Below, in pieces: positions 1 through 11,960 of a stretch of 64,000 nt of DNA. Positions within the stretch are counted from its first letter, which is position 1; each line of letters opens with the position of its first letter. Origin of the DNA: Zea mays (Eukaryota; Streptophyta; Magnoliopsida; Poales; Poaceae); contig NC_050104.1 in assembly GCF_902167145.1 (NCBI RefSeq), positions 10,996,001-11,060,000 of the forward strand. Reading direction: 5' to 3'. The position numbers and the translations under genes are program-made. The notes under the pieces are model-generated. The model was not told where the DNA came from and did not search any database. It was given only the letters and a program-made list of their open reading frames with translations.

Positions 1-112
1 GCCGACCCAATGCGCTAGGCGAGAGCCCACAAAACCCTAGCTCCCAGAACGGTACGAGATCGACCGAGTCGAGGCGACCCAGATCGGGAGAATAGGGAAG
101 ATGCAAGGGGAC
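1..112 (-). other. Intron 1 of GIP1-like gene (partial)
   Basis: On the minus strand the coding exon ends at 113 and is followed directly by a GT (complement of the AC at 111-112), so 112 down to the window edge is read as the start of intron 1. The acceptor and the remaining exons lie outside the window. Confidence 0.65.
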
Positions 113-311
113 CTTGGTTGAGCAGCTTCTGCGCCGTCTCGTTGGGGTCCATGTTGGATTCGCGGAGGGTGTCCAAGATGTCGGCGTCGGAGTGGCCGAC
201 GACGACCTCCTTGATCGATTGGATGGTCGACTGTATCGCCGTGGTGGTTGTGGGAGAGCGCGCCGCCCCCGCCCTGTCGGAGCCGCGTGCCCCGCCGCCG
301 CCGCCAGCCAT
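113..311 (-). CDS. GBF-interacting protein 1-like, first coding exon (partial gene)
   Basis: First exon of a plant GIP1-like protein running off the left edge. The proposed start is the ATG at 311-309, which opens a glycine-rich stretch (MAGGGGGARG). An upstream in-frame ATG at 548 would add a proline-rich leader that looks like translated 5' UTR. Residues from about 35 match the N-terminal GIP1 domain (DUF1296): IQSIKEVVVGHSDADI followed by LRESNMDPNETAQKLLNQ, a helical UBA-like fold. Family members bind G-box bZIP factors and act as nuclear co-regulators; that role is inferred from the family. The exon ends after CAA plus one G, at a GT donor, so the split codon is phase 1, as expected if the next residue is the usual Asp. 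It is the only likely host gene here. High GC content (about 70%) is normal for grass first exons. The domain call is firm; the start is less certain. Confidence 0.8.
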
Positions 312-694
312 GCCCGCCGCGAGAGGGGAGATCGCCCAAACGCGCGCTAGGACGGGGGAGCGGGTGGTGGTGGAGGCGCTCGCGATCGCCGCCGGAATCG
401 CATCAAACGACACGAGGCCCTGGGTTTCGGGGGAGAGTGGGTCTGGGTTTTGGTTTGGTCGGAGTGGTTGGGGGCGGCCGGGCTCGGTGGGTGCGTGGTT
501 TTCCAAGGGAAGGGGAAAATTGAGCTTGCTCTTTGAGTCAGGTGTCACACTCGTGAGCTTTGGGCGCGTTAACGTCTAGGTTGGCTAACGTCTAGGTTTG
601 GGCGCGTTAATTGTCATCCTGGTCGAACCTGGTGCCTGGTTAACGTCTAGGTTGGTTATCTCAACTGTTCCATAGAGATGCTAAGCTTAAATTC
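312..694 (-). promoter_or_regulatory. 5' UTR and proximal promoter region of the GIP1-like gene
   Basis: GC-rich leader up to about 540, then a sharp change of composition. Three copies of TAACGTCTAGGTT lie at 570-582, 586-598 and 641-653, two of them next to a repeated GGGCGCGTTAA (562-572 and 600-610). No clear TATA box was seen. Calling this a promoter rests on its position upstream of the exon; the repeats are seen directly, but their role is unknown. Confidence 0.4.
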
Positions 695-696
695 TA

Positions 697-776
697 CTCC
701 CTCCGTTTCTTTTTATTAGTCGCTGGATAGTGCAATTTTGTACTATCCAGCGACTAATAAAAAGAAACGGAGGGAG
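697..776. mobile_element. Stowaway MITE, 80 bp, perfect foldback
   Basis: Begins CTCCCTCCGTT and ends with its exact complement, the hallmark Stowaway (Tc1/mariner-derived) terminus, flanked by TA on both sides (695-696 and 777-778), the expected target duplication. The two 35-nt arms are perfectly complementary around a 10-nt loop, so the whole element is a hairpin with no coding capacity. It lies about 390 bp upstream of the GIP1-like start. Confidence 0.95.
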
Positions 777-778
777 TA

Positions 779-1864
779 TTAAAGTTTATTATATTTTGAT
801 GTAATCATGTTGTAAATAGTATATAATTTTACCATATCGTGTATTAAGTTGTAGTCGCCTTTAAACAAATTATAATAATTTATAATAGACAATAAATACA
901 TATTAATCCATCATTGAGAAAGACTAATGGTTGTACCAATAGAGCCTCACTATAGAGAAACGCTCATTTTTTTGTTTATCTTGGGAGCTAGGCCTAGAGA
1001 TAATTTTTGCATCTGCAGAGGCTGGCCACGCAACCAAACACGTGGAGATTGCATTCGGTGAACATGGTCAATGGCATATGCAGGCAACCAATACATTCAT
1101 AATAGATTGAGAATTATATCCCCGTCAGTGGTGACCCCACCAATCGCCAATGCTTATGGAATCAAGCACCATGTCATATCTGGTTGTAGCAGGTGCAGGT
1201 CCTCGCCTCATTTTAGTGTCCGCGTCCGGCGATGGCTCTGGTTCTTTGCGCTTCCATAAGCCCCCCCACTCCTATTAGGCGCTTGCACTCACCGTCTGTG
1301 GTGGCTCACCGCTCTGCCCCTTCGTGCTTCCATAGACGGTTATGACCTCTTCAGTACTCTATCTAGATCTAGCTGCAGCAGGTGTCCTCCTCAATAGTCA
1401 ATCGAGTTCACTCTGTTGTTTACGCGCCATGAAGCATCTTCTAAAGACACCGCTCCAACCACCCTATTTTACCTTATGATATCCAGTTCGTGTATCAAAC
1501 CATGTCTATTACAACCGTCTTGACCACGATTTAAGATGGTAACCATTAGCGCCATGCCACAAACTCATGAATTAGTGCATGAGCTTCACCTACCTCACAC
1601 CTTCAAAAGTAGCAGCTCAACTTTGTGTTGCTTGGTTCCTAACTCGCACACATGAAAGGCACATCGTTTCTTTCATTTTTTCCCGTTGTTTGGCTATCCT
1701 CGATCTCTGTTGTCACCTCACCCATCCTCGGTTTGTGTCTGGCATTCCTTGTCCTTGCTCCAAGGATGAAGCATCAAAAAGGAGAAGGTGTCGTCGTTGT
1801 ACGCTAGATGCTCAGATCATCTTCGTCGGTGACGAGCACCCAACATGTATCGACTGATTAAGTG
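779..1864. other. Intergenic DNA, no gene recognised
   Basis: AT-rich with short unsupported ORFs (for example 1071-1259 and 1579-1857) that resemble no family I know. No RNA gene, LTR terminus or inverted repeat was recognised. Confidence 0.5.
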
Positions 1865-2279
1865 TACAACACACCAACATGGACAAGTTAGTTTGATATT
1901 AGTATGAGTATAGGTTCACTTGAAGGCAATTTGAAAGTTCTAAGTCCTAAAAAGCTAAAATGGAGGATAGAAAGTGTAACTTTGGGTAAAAGGGTAAAAC
2001 AATGAGGTTTGAGTACTTAGATAAGTTTCATATGCCTAATACTATGTTTCTAGCACTTTTGTTTCATCTTAAACCCAATTCTGTGAGAAAAGCGCTTCTA
2101 GGACGTAATTTGAGCCAAAATGCAAATCCTGGTAAACTTTGGTGAAAAGGTGAGTTCCTCACACTTAGTCAATTTGATTATGTACTAACTATATTTGTCT
2201 AGTCGTAGGAAAGCTCAAAATAAAGTCCAAGTAAAATGGAATAAGATTTGGTAGAAAGGACTTATCTACTCAGGTCTAG
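1865..2279 (+). mobile_element. Probable left part of an old Copia-type LTR
   Basis: Low-complexity AT-rich text whose style (TAGTACTTAG-like and GTACTAAC-like words) resembles the 5' part of Copia LTRs such as the one at 38372. It would continue at 34648 after removal of the hAT element. The left border is not visible, so the start is approximate. The case rests mainly on the matching hAT target duplication and on the LTR character of the right part. Confidence 0.3.
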
Positions 2280-2796
2280 TAGGAATAAAAACGGTCGGGA
2301 TAAATTTCATTCTGTTTCGCATCGTTTTCTATATTTAACTCGATCGAAATCGTATTTTTTCGTACAAATTCAGAAATGGTACGAAAAATGGGATACTAAA
2401 TTCGGAATCGGTACGAAACAGTTTGGGTGCATCCTGACCATTTTCGTTTATCCCGTATTTATGAGGGGTTATCTCGTTTTTGGCAACAAACCATTAACCA
2501 GCAAAGCACTATGTGAGCTCTTTTGGCCAGCCCAAATGACCATGCGTCCGTCTACAGGCCAGCCACGCACTCGCATTGAACATGTCAACACAAGCATCCA
2601 AGGCTCCAAGCTAGTAGTTTACAGCATGCTAGGCTCCTCACGCGATTCACACAGCCACAGAAGCACGCTAGCCCTAGAGATGCTATGAATTTTTACTAAG
2701 TTGTTGCCTATAAGTTTTTTTAAAAAAATGTTGTCATTATGGTATCTTGACTGTAATGTACTCATCTATTACTACTCTATAAGACGAAATTGTAGG

Positions 2797-3474
2797 CGTT
2801 CACAAGTGCACCGTGTTCTGCCCGTCCTCCCCTCGCGCAATCGCAGGAATCCCCGCCATCATCGCCTCTCGCGCACCTTCCTTCGACAACCTTCCATAGG
2901 AATCATCCATCGCGTCTGTGCTCCCCCTCGCGCAATCCTACCGCACTCGCCTCCCGAAATCGGCCGCCACGGCGCCTCACGCCATGGCTCCTGCCCAGCA
3001 GCTGCAGCTCCCTCCGCCTCCGGTGGTCTGGCACGCCGCCTCCTCGCCCAGATCCGTCCGTGGTCCGCCCCTCCGGCCTCGCCCAGCTCCAAAGCTCCCT
3101 CCTGCTCGCGGGCACGCGATCTCGCCCTGGGGGCCATGCCCTAGGCCGTCGTCTCGGCTCGCGTCCACCTCGTCCAGCGTCACAAGTGGCGCCGCCGCCG
3201 GTGTCGGCTACTTCGATCTCCCGCCCGCCGTCGACTCGTCCAGCAGTACCTACGCTCTGAATCCGATCCCCTCGCCGGTGGCGACGGCGTCGGCTGACCC
3301 ATCCCCAAACTCGGCGCGGGAGCCCAAGCGGAAGCGAACTGGCCCGTGCGTCCCCCGCATCAACTCGAACCGAAGGGACGACCAAGCGGAGTCTAGACTC
3401 AAGAGCAACCGCGACCTCCCGGATCTCTCTCCCACCCACGCCTCGTCACCGTCGTCTTCTGCTGCACTGCAGCG
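2797..3474 (+). other. GC-rich captured segment, source gene not recognised
   Basis: High GC with long overlapping open frames on both strands (for example 2918-3691 plus and 2903-3439 minus). The composition changes abruptly from the AT-rich Helitron end, suggesting captured exon or 5' UTR DNA. The part just before 3475 may be the natural leader of epsilon-COP. I recognise no domain in any frame. Confidence 0.4.
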
Positions 3475-3723
3475 ATGGCCTCCCCCGACCTGCTCTTCAA
3501 TCTGCGGAACCTCTTCTACCTGGGCGCCTACCAGGCAGCCATTAACAACATCGACATCCTGGGCCTCGACGCCGCCGCCGCCGCTGAGCGCGACGCCATC
3601 GTCTTCCGCTCCTACATCGCCCTCGGCTCCTACCAGGTGCGAACACATCTGGCGTCAGGCGCCTCAGCCGCTACCTCGCTGCAGGCCGTGAAGCTGCTCG
3701 CTCTGTACCTCACTGGAGACAAG
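3475..3723 (+). pseudogene. Captured exon 1 of coatomer subunit epsilon (epsilon-COP)
   Basis: Opens MASPDLLFNLRNLFYLGAYQ and continues through RDAIVFRSYIALGSYQ and LQAVKLLALYLTGDK, which match the N-terminal TPR-like part of plant epsilon-COP. This is the coat subunit that stabilises alpha-COP in Golgi COPI vesicles. Only about 83 of the family's roughly 290 residues are present. The exon ends AAG|GTTAGT, a usable donor, in phase 0. The stretch between SYQ and the LQAVKLL block is diverged relative to the family. It lies in the Helitron, with a NEK exon 129 bp downstream, so it is a captured fragment and not the working gene. Confidence 0.85.
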
Positions 3724-3852
3724 GTTAGTGCGCTAGATCTGAACTGTCGCCTCTGATCTGGCTTTAATCGCGCTCTGCTGGTCTGCTTTCTTGACGTGTG
3801 CTTCGGTTCCTGATCCTTCCTTGTATGTTGCTTGCCTCCCTCGCGGGGCCAG

Positions 3853-3924
3853 CGTAGGTATGTCATGAAGAAGATCAACATCTCCAAGCAGAACGACAAG
3901 TTCCAGCAGACCGCTTACCAAGAG
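3853..3924 (+). pseudogene. Captured NIMA-related kinase (NEK) exon
   Basis: A 72-nt block flanked by CAG| at 3852 and |GTAACG at 3925. It encodes RRYVMKKINISKQ followed by TAYQE, the small-lobe region of plant NEK kinases; the lysine after VM would be the ATP-binding lysine. Both boundaries are phase 0. Only this one exon of the kinase is present, so no catalytic activity is possible. Confidence comes from the compact, family-typical motif and the matching splice sites. Confidence 0.7.
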
Positions 3925-3927
3925 GTA

Positions 3928-3984
3928 ACGCATGTGCTCCTAACACAGGAAGACAAGAAGACTCTTCTAGAGCGGTACACCGTG
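3928..3984 (+). pseudogene. RPB5-like RNA polymerase subunit fragment
   Basis: Reads VLLTQEDKKTLLERYTV, very like the conserved block of RNA polymerase subunit 5 (NRPB5/RPB5 family) that precedes its C-terminal assembly domain. Similarity stops at 3984, after which the frame runs 10 residues to TGA at about 4012-4014. It abuts the NEK exon with no intron between, so two sources seem to be joined directly. It is short, so chance resemblance is possible. Confidence 0.5.
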
Positions 3985-4014
3985 ATCCAGTACCCTTCCT
4001 TCCACCGCGGCTGA

Positions 4015-5394
<1,380 letters not shown>

Positions 5395-6183
5395 ATAATC
5401 ACAGCAGAAGCCTGGAGAAAAGAAGTGTCTGACTTGTTCTACAATACTGCATCAGTGCATAGATGCGCTTGTATTTACTGCTAGCTCCTAAGGAACAACG
5501 AGGTGTTAAAATATATATTTTTACTTTCAGTTGTTTTCTGTTTGAAGACTAAACAACCTGCACTACTTGTACTTAATGTAATATATTACATGTGGGTTCC
5601 TTCAGACAGTGATATGACATGTTAATTATGAAGGTGTCAATGATACTACTTGTACTTAATGTAATATAGATCTGAACTGTTGTAGTAATCCAGACATCCA
5701 ATTATGAGTGGGTTCCTTCAGATAGTAGTAAACTTGTCTAGCCTTTTTCAACTAAATGTTTCTTTCAGCGGAGTGTTAAACCACACTATAAGTATTGGCT
5801 CAAAGCAGAGTGATACTGAGTGGCATGTTAGATATGCCGAGCTTGCATACTCATTTGTTGGAATGCATTGCATCTTTGACAACTACAAGGCCTCAGTTTT
5901 TTTATCTTACGAACCCATGATCATGTCTTGTGTTTTGTCTCTTTTAGCGATCAAGTATTTTTATCTAATTGATTTGGTTAGTGTACCGATTTTCTCATTA
6001 TTGACTGATTTTATTATTGGCAGTTACTATGTTGAAATTTGGCCGCGTAAGTTCTGATCTGCTTGCATATGGTGCGGCAGATGGTAGCTTGACGGTCTGC
6101 TAGGTTTCTGAGCCACCATCTGTTCTTCAAAACATAATGGGCATTCTAAAAATAGCATAGGTTAGACCACACAACTATGTCAC
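5395..6183 (+). other. Helitron segment with an unrecognised ORF
   Basis: Contains a 117-codon frame (5704-6057) with a stretch TEWHVRYAELAYSFVGM and then hydrophobic text. I do not recognise it. The beginning repeats words found before the ACC oxidase fragment. It may include 3' UTR of that gene and intron DNA of another source. Confidence 0.35.
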
Positions 6184-6300
6184 ATGAAAATACCTTTTTG
6201 TGTAGTCCATAATATTGCCTTTTGGCGCCCTCTGTACTCGCCAACTCCATCGCCCTCGCCCTCCTGCAACTGTCACCTCCACCTCGAGCTCGCACGCCCC

Positions 6301-6723
6301 ATGCCTGCGGCCTCCGTGTGGTTCGACAGCGTCGCGCGCGTGGCGCCCAGTGGCCTCCTGGTGCTCACCAACGTTACAGTGGCCATGACGGACCATGCGC
6401 TGCACCTGATTCCGCTCCCATTCTGTGAGTCGGCGTCCAACAGCACGGTGTGGTCCTTCTCCGTGTTGTTTTTGTTCACCATTGTCGGACAATCCTTCCA
6501 CCTAAGCAGCCACGAGCTAGCCTTCTTCATCTCGCGCACCCGGAGCCTCTCCACCACGATGTCGATCCAGTACCTAGGCCTCCTCAACATCACCGATGGC
6601 GCCGAGGCCACCAGCAACCACATCTTGGTGGTGGGGTTCGACACAGTGCTCAACTATGAGTTCGGCGACATCAACCACAATCACGTCGACATCGACATTG
6701 ACAGCCTCTGGTCCGTCATCTAG
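6301..6723 (+). pseudogene. Captured lectin domain of an L-type lectin receptor kinase
   Basis: Reads VWFDSVARVAPSGLLVLTN, TVWSFSVLFLFTIVGQ, SSHELAFFISRTRSLST, QYLGLLNITDG, SNHILVVGFDTVLNYEFGDI and NHVDIDIDSL. These blocks are the legume-lectin domain of plant L-type LecRKs, plasma-membrane receptors with an extracellular lectin and a cytoplasmic kinase. The fragment covers roughly the first two thirds of the lectin domain and stops at TAG (6721-6723). No transmembrane or kinase part follows. The upstream part of the same frame (6184-6300) does not look like a lectin signal peptide. Confidence 0.82.
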
Positions 6724-7534
6724 GTAGTTTTGCAAGTTCTTGGAATTAATTAAAATCTCCTAAATGTTCTTTTTTGGTTATTTATTCATGAAGTGTTTTT
6801 TCTTCTTTTTTGGTGAGAATGTTTTTAACAACTGGCTATCTTGTTATACCAACTGCAACTTTCTGTTGGACTGTCTAAAGTCCCCTTATCCATCACGATG
6901 TCCTTGTCGTCGGTGGCTAGCGGGTCGGGGATCCTGGAGGTCAAGGACTCAAGGCCTACTTCAATGGGGTCGATACACTAAACATCTTCTCATTGTGGAG
7001 CATGGACCCTCACTGTCAAGGTGTGTCGTGCATATCCCGTTCCTATCCTCCTGTCCTCATCGTCGCTTAAGCTAAATAAAGATTAACAACAATGCTAGAT
7101 GCACTAGAGACTCCCAAGAAACATCTTTGAATACGTCTAGGGGCTGGGGAATCTTTTATGAATAAATCCATGACTAATCTAACCCTGTGTTGATCAATTC
7201 TTCTTTTGCTAGAACATTTATTTTGTTGCCAACACCGCTCAGATCAGTCACTGCTCACCTACATAGGCCGACCCCTTCCATGAGGAATGGACGCAGGTGC
7301 GATTTTGTTAGTGGTGAGATATGAGATTCTCTCTCCTACTTTCTTGCTCCATGTGTCCATTTTCATCATGTACACTCTATCTCCTTATCCATAGCTGCCT
7401 ACATAGCTGCCTACCAATTTTATTAGGATAAATGCTATTATTCTTATTATTCTTTTACACTAGAGCTATTTGTTCGTTTGCTCTTCTTAAATTCGTTTGC
7501 TATTTGTTCGTTTGCTCATCTTAAATTTGGTTAT
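6724..7534 (+). other. Helitron interior, no gene recognised
   Basis: Mostly AT-rich. A GC-richer island at 6892-7030 contains frames (for example GLKAYFNGVDTLNIFSLW) that may be another captured exon of unknown origin. It ends at the Tat-A target site. Confidence 0.4.
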
Positions 7535-7539
7535 CCTAT
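7535..7539. other. Tat-A target-site duplication, left copy (CCTAT)
   Basis: CCTAT directly precedes the LTR and recurs at 33642-33646 directly after the other LTR, proving that the two LTRs belong to one insertion. Confidence 0.93.
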
Positions 7540-9216
7540 CGTCGGCGTTCCGAGACCGGGGGGTCCCTAAGCCGACGAGTGAATGTCGTCGCGTGCCCCA
7601 GCCCAGATGGGTCGATGCGAGGCCGAGTGCGAAGGGGGGAAGTGAGGTGGCCGGAGATGGGCGTGAGAGAGGTGGAAATCCCGCGGCCTTCGTGTTCGTC
7701 CCGCGCCCAAGTCGGGTGCGCTTGCAGTAGGGGGTTACAAGCGTCCACGCGGGAGAGGGAGCGAGCGGCCTCACGCGAGCGCCTGTCTCGTCCTCATCCC
7801 CGCGCGGCCAACCCTCTCTAAGAGGGCCCTAGTCCTTCCTTTTATAGGCGTAAGGAGAGGATCCAGGTGTACAATGGGGGGTGTAGCAGAGTGCTACATG
7901 TCTAGCGGGGGAGAGCTAGCGCCCTAAGTATATGCCGTTGTGGCAGCCGGAGAGATTTTGGCACCCTGCTGGCGTGATGTCGTGGTCGTCGGAGGAGCGC
8001 TGGAGCCTGGCAGAGGGACAGCTGTCGGAGCTGTTGAGTCCTTGCTGACGTCCTCTTGCTTCCGTAAGGGGGCTGAGAGCCGTCGTCGTCACAGAGTATG
8101 CGGGGCGCCATCATTGCATATCTGGTGGAGAGAGCCAGATGGGACGCCGGTCTTGTTCCCCGTGGCCCGAGTCAGCTCGGGGTAGGGTGATGATGGCGCC
8201 TCCTGTTGACGTGGCCGGTCTGCGCCCTAGGTTGGGCGATGTGGAAGCTCCTCCGAAGCCGAGGTCGAGTCTGTCTTCCGTGGCCGAGGTCGAGTCCGAG
8301 CCCCTGGGTCGGGCGAGGCGGAGACCGTCGGCTGAGGCCAGGGCGGAGTCCGAGCCCTGGGGTCGGGCGAAGCGGAGTTCGTCGTCTTCTGGGGCTGAGC
8401 CCGAGTCCGAGCCCTGGGTCGGGCGGAGCGGAGTTCGTCGTCTTCTGGGGCTGAGCCCGAGTCCGAGCCCTGGGTCGGGCGGAGCGGAGTTCGTCGTCTT
8501 CTGGGGCTGAGCCCAAGTCCGAGCCCTGGGTCGGGCAGAGCGGAGTTCGTCGTCTTCCGGGACTTAGCCCGAGTCCGAGCCCTGGGTCGGGCGGAACGGA
8601 GTTCGTCGTCTTCCGGGACTTAGCCCGAGTCCGAGCCCTGGGTCGGGCGGAGCGGAGTTCGCCGTCTTTTCTGGGGCTGAGCCCGAGTCCGAGCCCTGGG
8701 TCGGGCGGAGCGGAGTTTCCTATGGTGCCTGCGGCCGGGCCTGACTGCCTATCAGCCTCACTCTGTCAAGTGATACCGCAGTCGGAGCGGCGCAGGCGGC
8801 GCTGTCTTTCTGTCAGGCCGGTCAGTGGAGCGGCGAAGTGACGGCGGTCACTTCGGCTCTATCGGCTGAAGGGTGCGCGTCAGGATAAAGGCGTCAGGCT
8901 GCCTTTGCATTAAATGCTCCTGCGATTTGGTCGGTCGGCACGGCGATTTGGTCAGGGTTGCTTCTTGGCGAAGACAGGGCCTCGGGCGAGCCGGAAATAC
9001 GTTAGCCGCTGGGGGGGGGCCTCGGGCGAGGCGGAGATCCTCTGGGGTCGGCTGCCCTTGTCCGAGGCTAGGCTCGGGCGAGGCGTGATCGCGTCCTTCG
9101 AATGGACCGATCCCTGACTTAATCGCACCCATCAGGCCTTTGCAGCTTTATGCTGATGGGGGTTACCAACTGAGAATTAGGAGCCTTGAGGGTACCCCTA
9201 ATTATGGTCCCCGACA
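7540..9216 (-). repeat. Tat-A 3' LTR
   Basis: 1677 bp. In element sense it begins TGTCGGGGACCATAATTAGG (complement of 9216 leftward). The far end reads CGTCGGCG instead of TGTCGGCG on the plus strand, a single change of the terminal base. A CTATAAAAG TATA box on the minus strand lies at 7839-7847. It contains the 56-bp tandem array described separately. Confidence 0.92.
8290..8722. repeat. 56-bp tandem repeats in Tat-A 3' LTR
   Basis: About seven imperfect copies of a 56-bp GC-rich unit with the words GAGTCCGAGCCCTGGGTCGG and GGAGTTCGTCGTCTT; the period is exact between 8401 and 8457. The same array is at 32718-33150 in the other LTR. Confidence 0.9.
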
Positions 9217-9232
9217 GTAGCCCCCGAGCCTC
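9217..9232 (-). promoter_or_regulatory. Tat-A polypurine tract
   Basis: On the minus strand GAGGCTCGGGGGCTAC abuts the 3' LTR, the expected position and character of the plus-strand DNA synthesis primer. Confidence 0.6.
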
Positions 9233-9948
9233 GAAGGGAGTGTTAGCACTCGCTTGGAGGCTTTCGTCGCACTTTTTTGCAAGGGGACCAGCCTTTCTCG
9301 GTTGCGTTTTGTTCCGGTGGGTGCGCGCGAGCGCACCCGCCGGGTGTAGCCCCCGAGGCCTCGGAGGAGTGGTTTGACTCCTCCGAGGTCTTAATGCCTC
9401 GCATAATGCTTCGGCTGGTCTGGTCGTTCCCTCATGCGAGCTGGCCGTAGCCCAGGTGTACGGTCGGGTCCCAAGTTCTCGGGCTGGTATGTTGACGCTG
9501 TAAACGGTTCGACCGGAGCCGGGTTTGCGAGAGCAGCCCCCGAGCCTCTACACAGGGCGAGAGGGCGATCAGGGACAAACTCGACTTTTTTACATACGCA
9601 CCTGCGTCGCCTTTCCGCAAGGAGGAGGGGGGAAAGCGCCATGTTGCCCTCGATGGGCGCCGAACATGGTGTCTCCGGTGAGCTGCAGGCGGGTAATCCG
9701 AGTGGACGTCCGTGCCCCATTCGTTAGGGGTCGGCTAGAGGCCCAGAGGCGCGCCCAAAAGTACCTGCGGGTGATCTGCCGGACCCGGTCCCCTGGCGAC
9801 GGGGTCCGAGGGCACGATGCCTCCCTCTGATGGGGTTCCGTTACAAGATCGTTCCCGCTGGTCTCGGAAATGTCCTAGGGTACCTCGGGAGCGCAGCCCG
9901 AGCCTTGGTTATGTATCGAACGTACCCATGGTCATCCCTCGCTCTGTG

Positions 9949-10165
9949 TCTGAGGCGGCTGTGAACCCTTCGGGGGCCAGCCTTCGAACCCCTGATCAGT
10001 AGTGGGCGCGGAGCCCGAGTAGCCTGAGGCGGTCGTTGAACCCTTCTGAGGGGCCGGCCTTCGAACCTCTGACCAGTAGTGGGTGTAGAGCCCACGCGAT
10101 ATGAGGCGGCTGTCGAACCCTTCCGAGGGGCCAGCCTTCGAACCTCTGATCAGTAGGGAGGCTCG
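9949..10165. repeat. 77-bp tandem repeats in Tat-A tail
   Basis: Three units, each with CCAGCCTTCGAACC and CTGATCAGTAG; the CCTTCGAA word occurs at 9981, 10058 and 10135, a constant period of 77. A related two-unit array is in Tat-B at 37332-37475. Confidence 0.85.
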
Positions 10166-11960
10166 AAGCCTGGTTCCTTCACGGAGAAGGATCCTTTTCG
10201 GGGTATCCCCCTTTCCCGGTCCCTGTTGCAAGAGAGAGAAAGAGGAAAAAAGGAAAAGGATACGAAATCGAACGACGCGGCGTACCTTTTTTGACGCGGT
10301 CATTATGGCGAAGGCAAAGCGTCGCTCGCTTCTCCTGCCAGAGGCGCCGCCTGTCCCGCCGCGGAGTTAATGCGACGGGGCGAGTGGTTCGCGGGGCGGC
10401 CGTTGTGCGTGCGCGAGCCGTTCGAGGAACGGAACACGGGCGCGTTGTCTTCACGCCGTGAGAGAGGGTTCTCTCGTCGCCCCTGGATGGGACGTAGGCT
10501 TGGTTGGCGACGTGACCGCTGCTCCTGCCTGCCTGCCACCGCCATTACTGCCAGCCCATTTTTGGCCGCATTGACCGTCGCGCCAGGCTGGCGCCGCTGG
10601 GTCGTGCTCTGGGTCGCCTCGAGTCGCGGTATCGGTTCCGCAGTCGAGGAGGCGCGGTGGTGGCGCAAGTGGCGGTGCAGTTGCATGCACGAAGCATTCG
10701 GCGCGCCAGTTGCATGACGCGTGGGCCTGGGCCTCCATGCTGGGCGTGTTGGGAGTCGAAGAAGTGCGCCCACTTGGCGCGGTTGCATGCCGCCTGCATG
10801 GCTGCCCGCCCTTTCGCCCGCTTGTCTGGGCAAAAGTGGAGAGCCGCTTGTAACCGCTGGGCGGTTGCACGCACCGCGCATGGCGGTTTGGCTTCTTCTG
10901 CTCTGAGCCAGCTTGCATGACATGTGGAACCCAGCCCCCGCGCCGTAGGGGAGGACCTTGGAGCGTGTTGGAGAAGACTCAGCCCACGACGGCTGGGGAC
11001 GCAAGTAGGGAGAGTCGCCTTTAAAAGGAGGGTGACCCCCTTGGAAGGCGACCATGTCTTCGCGCTCCCTTATGCATCGTGCCTTTCCACCTTCCAAGCC
11101 CCTGGATGGGGGATGCTCGCAGTCTTTCCGCCTTATAGTTGGAGGAACGCAACTCCGTGGGAGTTGGTACCTTTCAGCCATCGTTCGGCTTCAAGGATTT
11201 TCATCAGTCGGCCCGGCTGCACCCCTCCGCCGGAGGTCACCCAAGATGGTGACCTCCAGTTTGATGGCGGGGGAAAGCAAACCGGGCCGCGGCCTCTGCC
11301 CCTCCCTCAGCCTCAAGGATTTTCATCACCAGGGCTGGGGAGGGGAGTGTGCCGAGTTGGGGTCGGCCCCTGCGTGGGCGGTGGCCCGCTCCTTCCCTTA
11401 GTGATTGGGGGGAAGGGCGGTTGTCGTCCGTGGCGCTGCCAGCTGCCGCGTGCCTGGCTCTCGGGCCCGAGTGGCTTCGGAGCCGCTCTCGGCGCCGGCT
11501 TCTGCCATGGCAGCTGGAAGAGGTTCTTCCGCCGACGAGATAGCCAGGGCCGCCCACGGACCGACCTCCAACTCTACGGCCTTCTGCCCGTCCTTGCCTC
11601 ACGAGTTTGGGCATGGGCGGGGGCCTCCTGGCAGCAGCATCCGCCCTGAGGTCATTGCTGCCGCTGTTTGGCCCCCCGGAGCAGAAGTCGTCGTCGTCGC
11701 CGCTGCCGGAGCGGGCGACGGCGCGCCGTTCGTCGGTCTTCTGTTGCTCCGCAGGCCCCCTCCCCATCGAGTGGGGTTGTTCGTACATGCGGAGGTGGAA
11801 CCGGAGTTCCGTTTGTAATGGCACTTTGAATGCCAGTGTTTTTGTTCATTGTGGCTGTCGAGGCCTGAACATGTATGTATTTTTCCTCATTTTCGAGCAC
11901 TAAGACTCGCCTGTTGGTTGTCTGAACCGCTTCACCAAGCGTGAGTCGCCCCGTGTAAAG

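Noticed and set aside
118..579. Long plus-strand ORFs opposite the GIP1-like exon
   Set aside because: GC-rich shadow frames; the minus strand carries the recognised domain.
2918..3691. 257-codon plus-strand ORF as a novel gene
   Set aside because: It overlaps the epsilon-COP exon in another register and has no domain; GC-rich shadow or captured leader.
8290..8722. CRISPR-like regularly spaced repeats
   Set aside because: 56-bp repeats are contiguous, without unique spacers, and duplicated in both LTRs of a plant retrotransposon.
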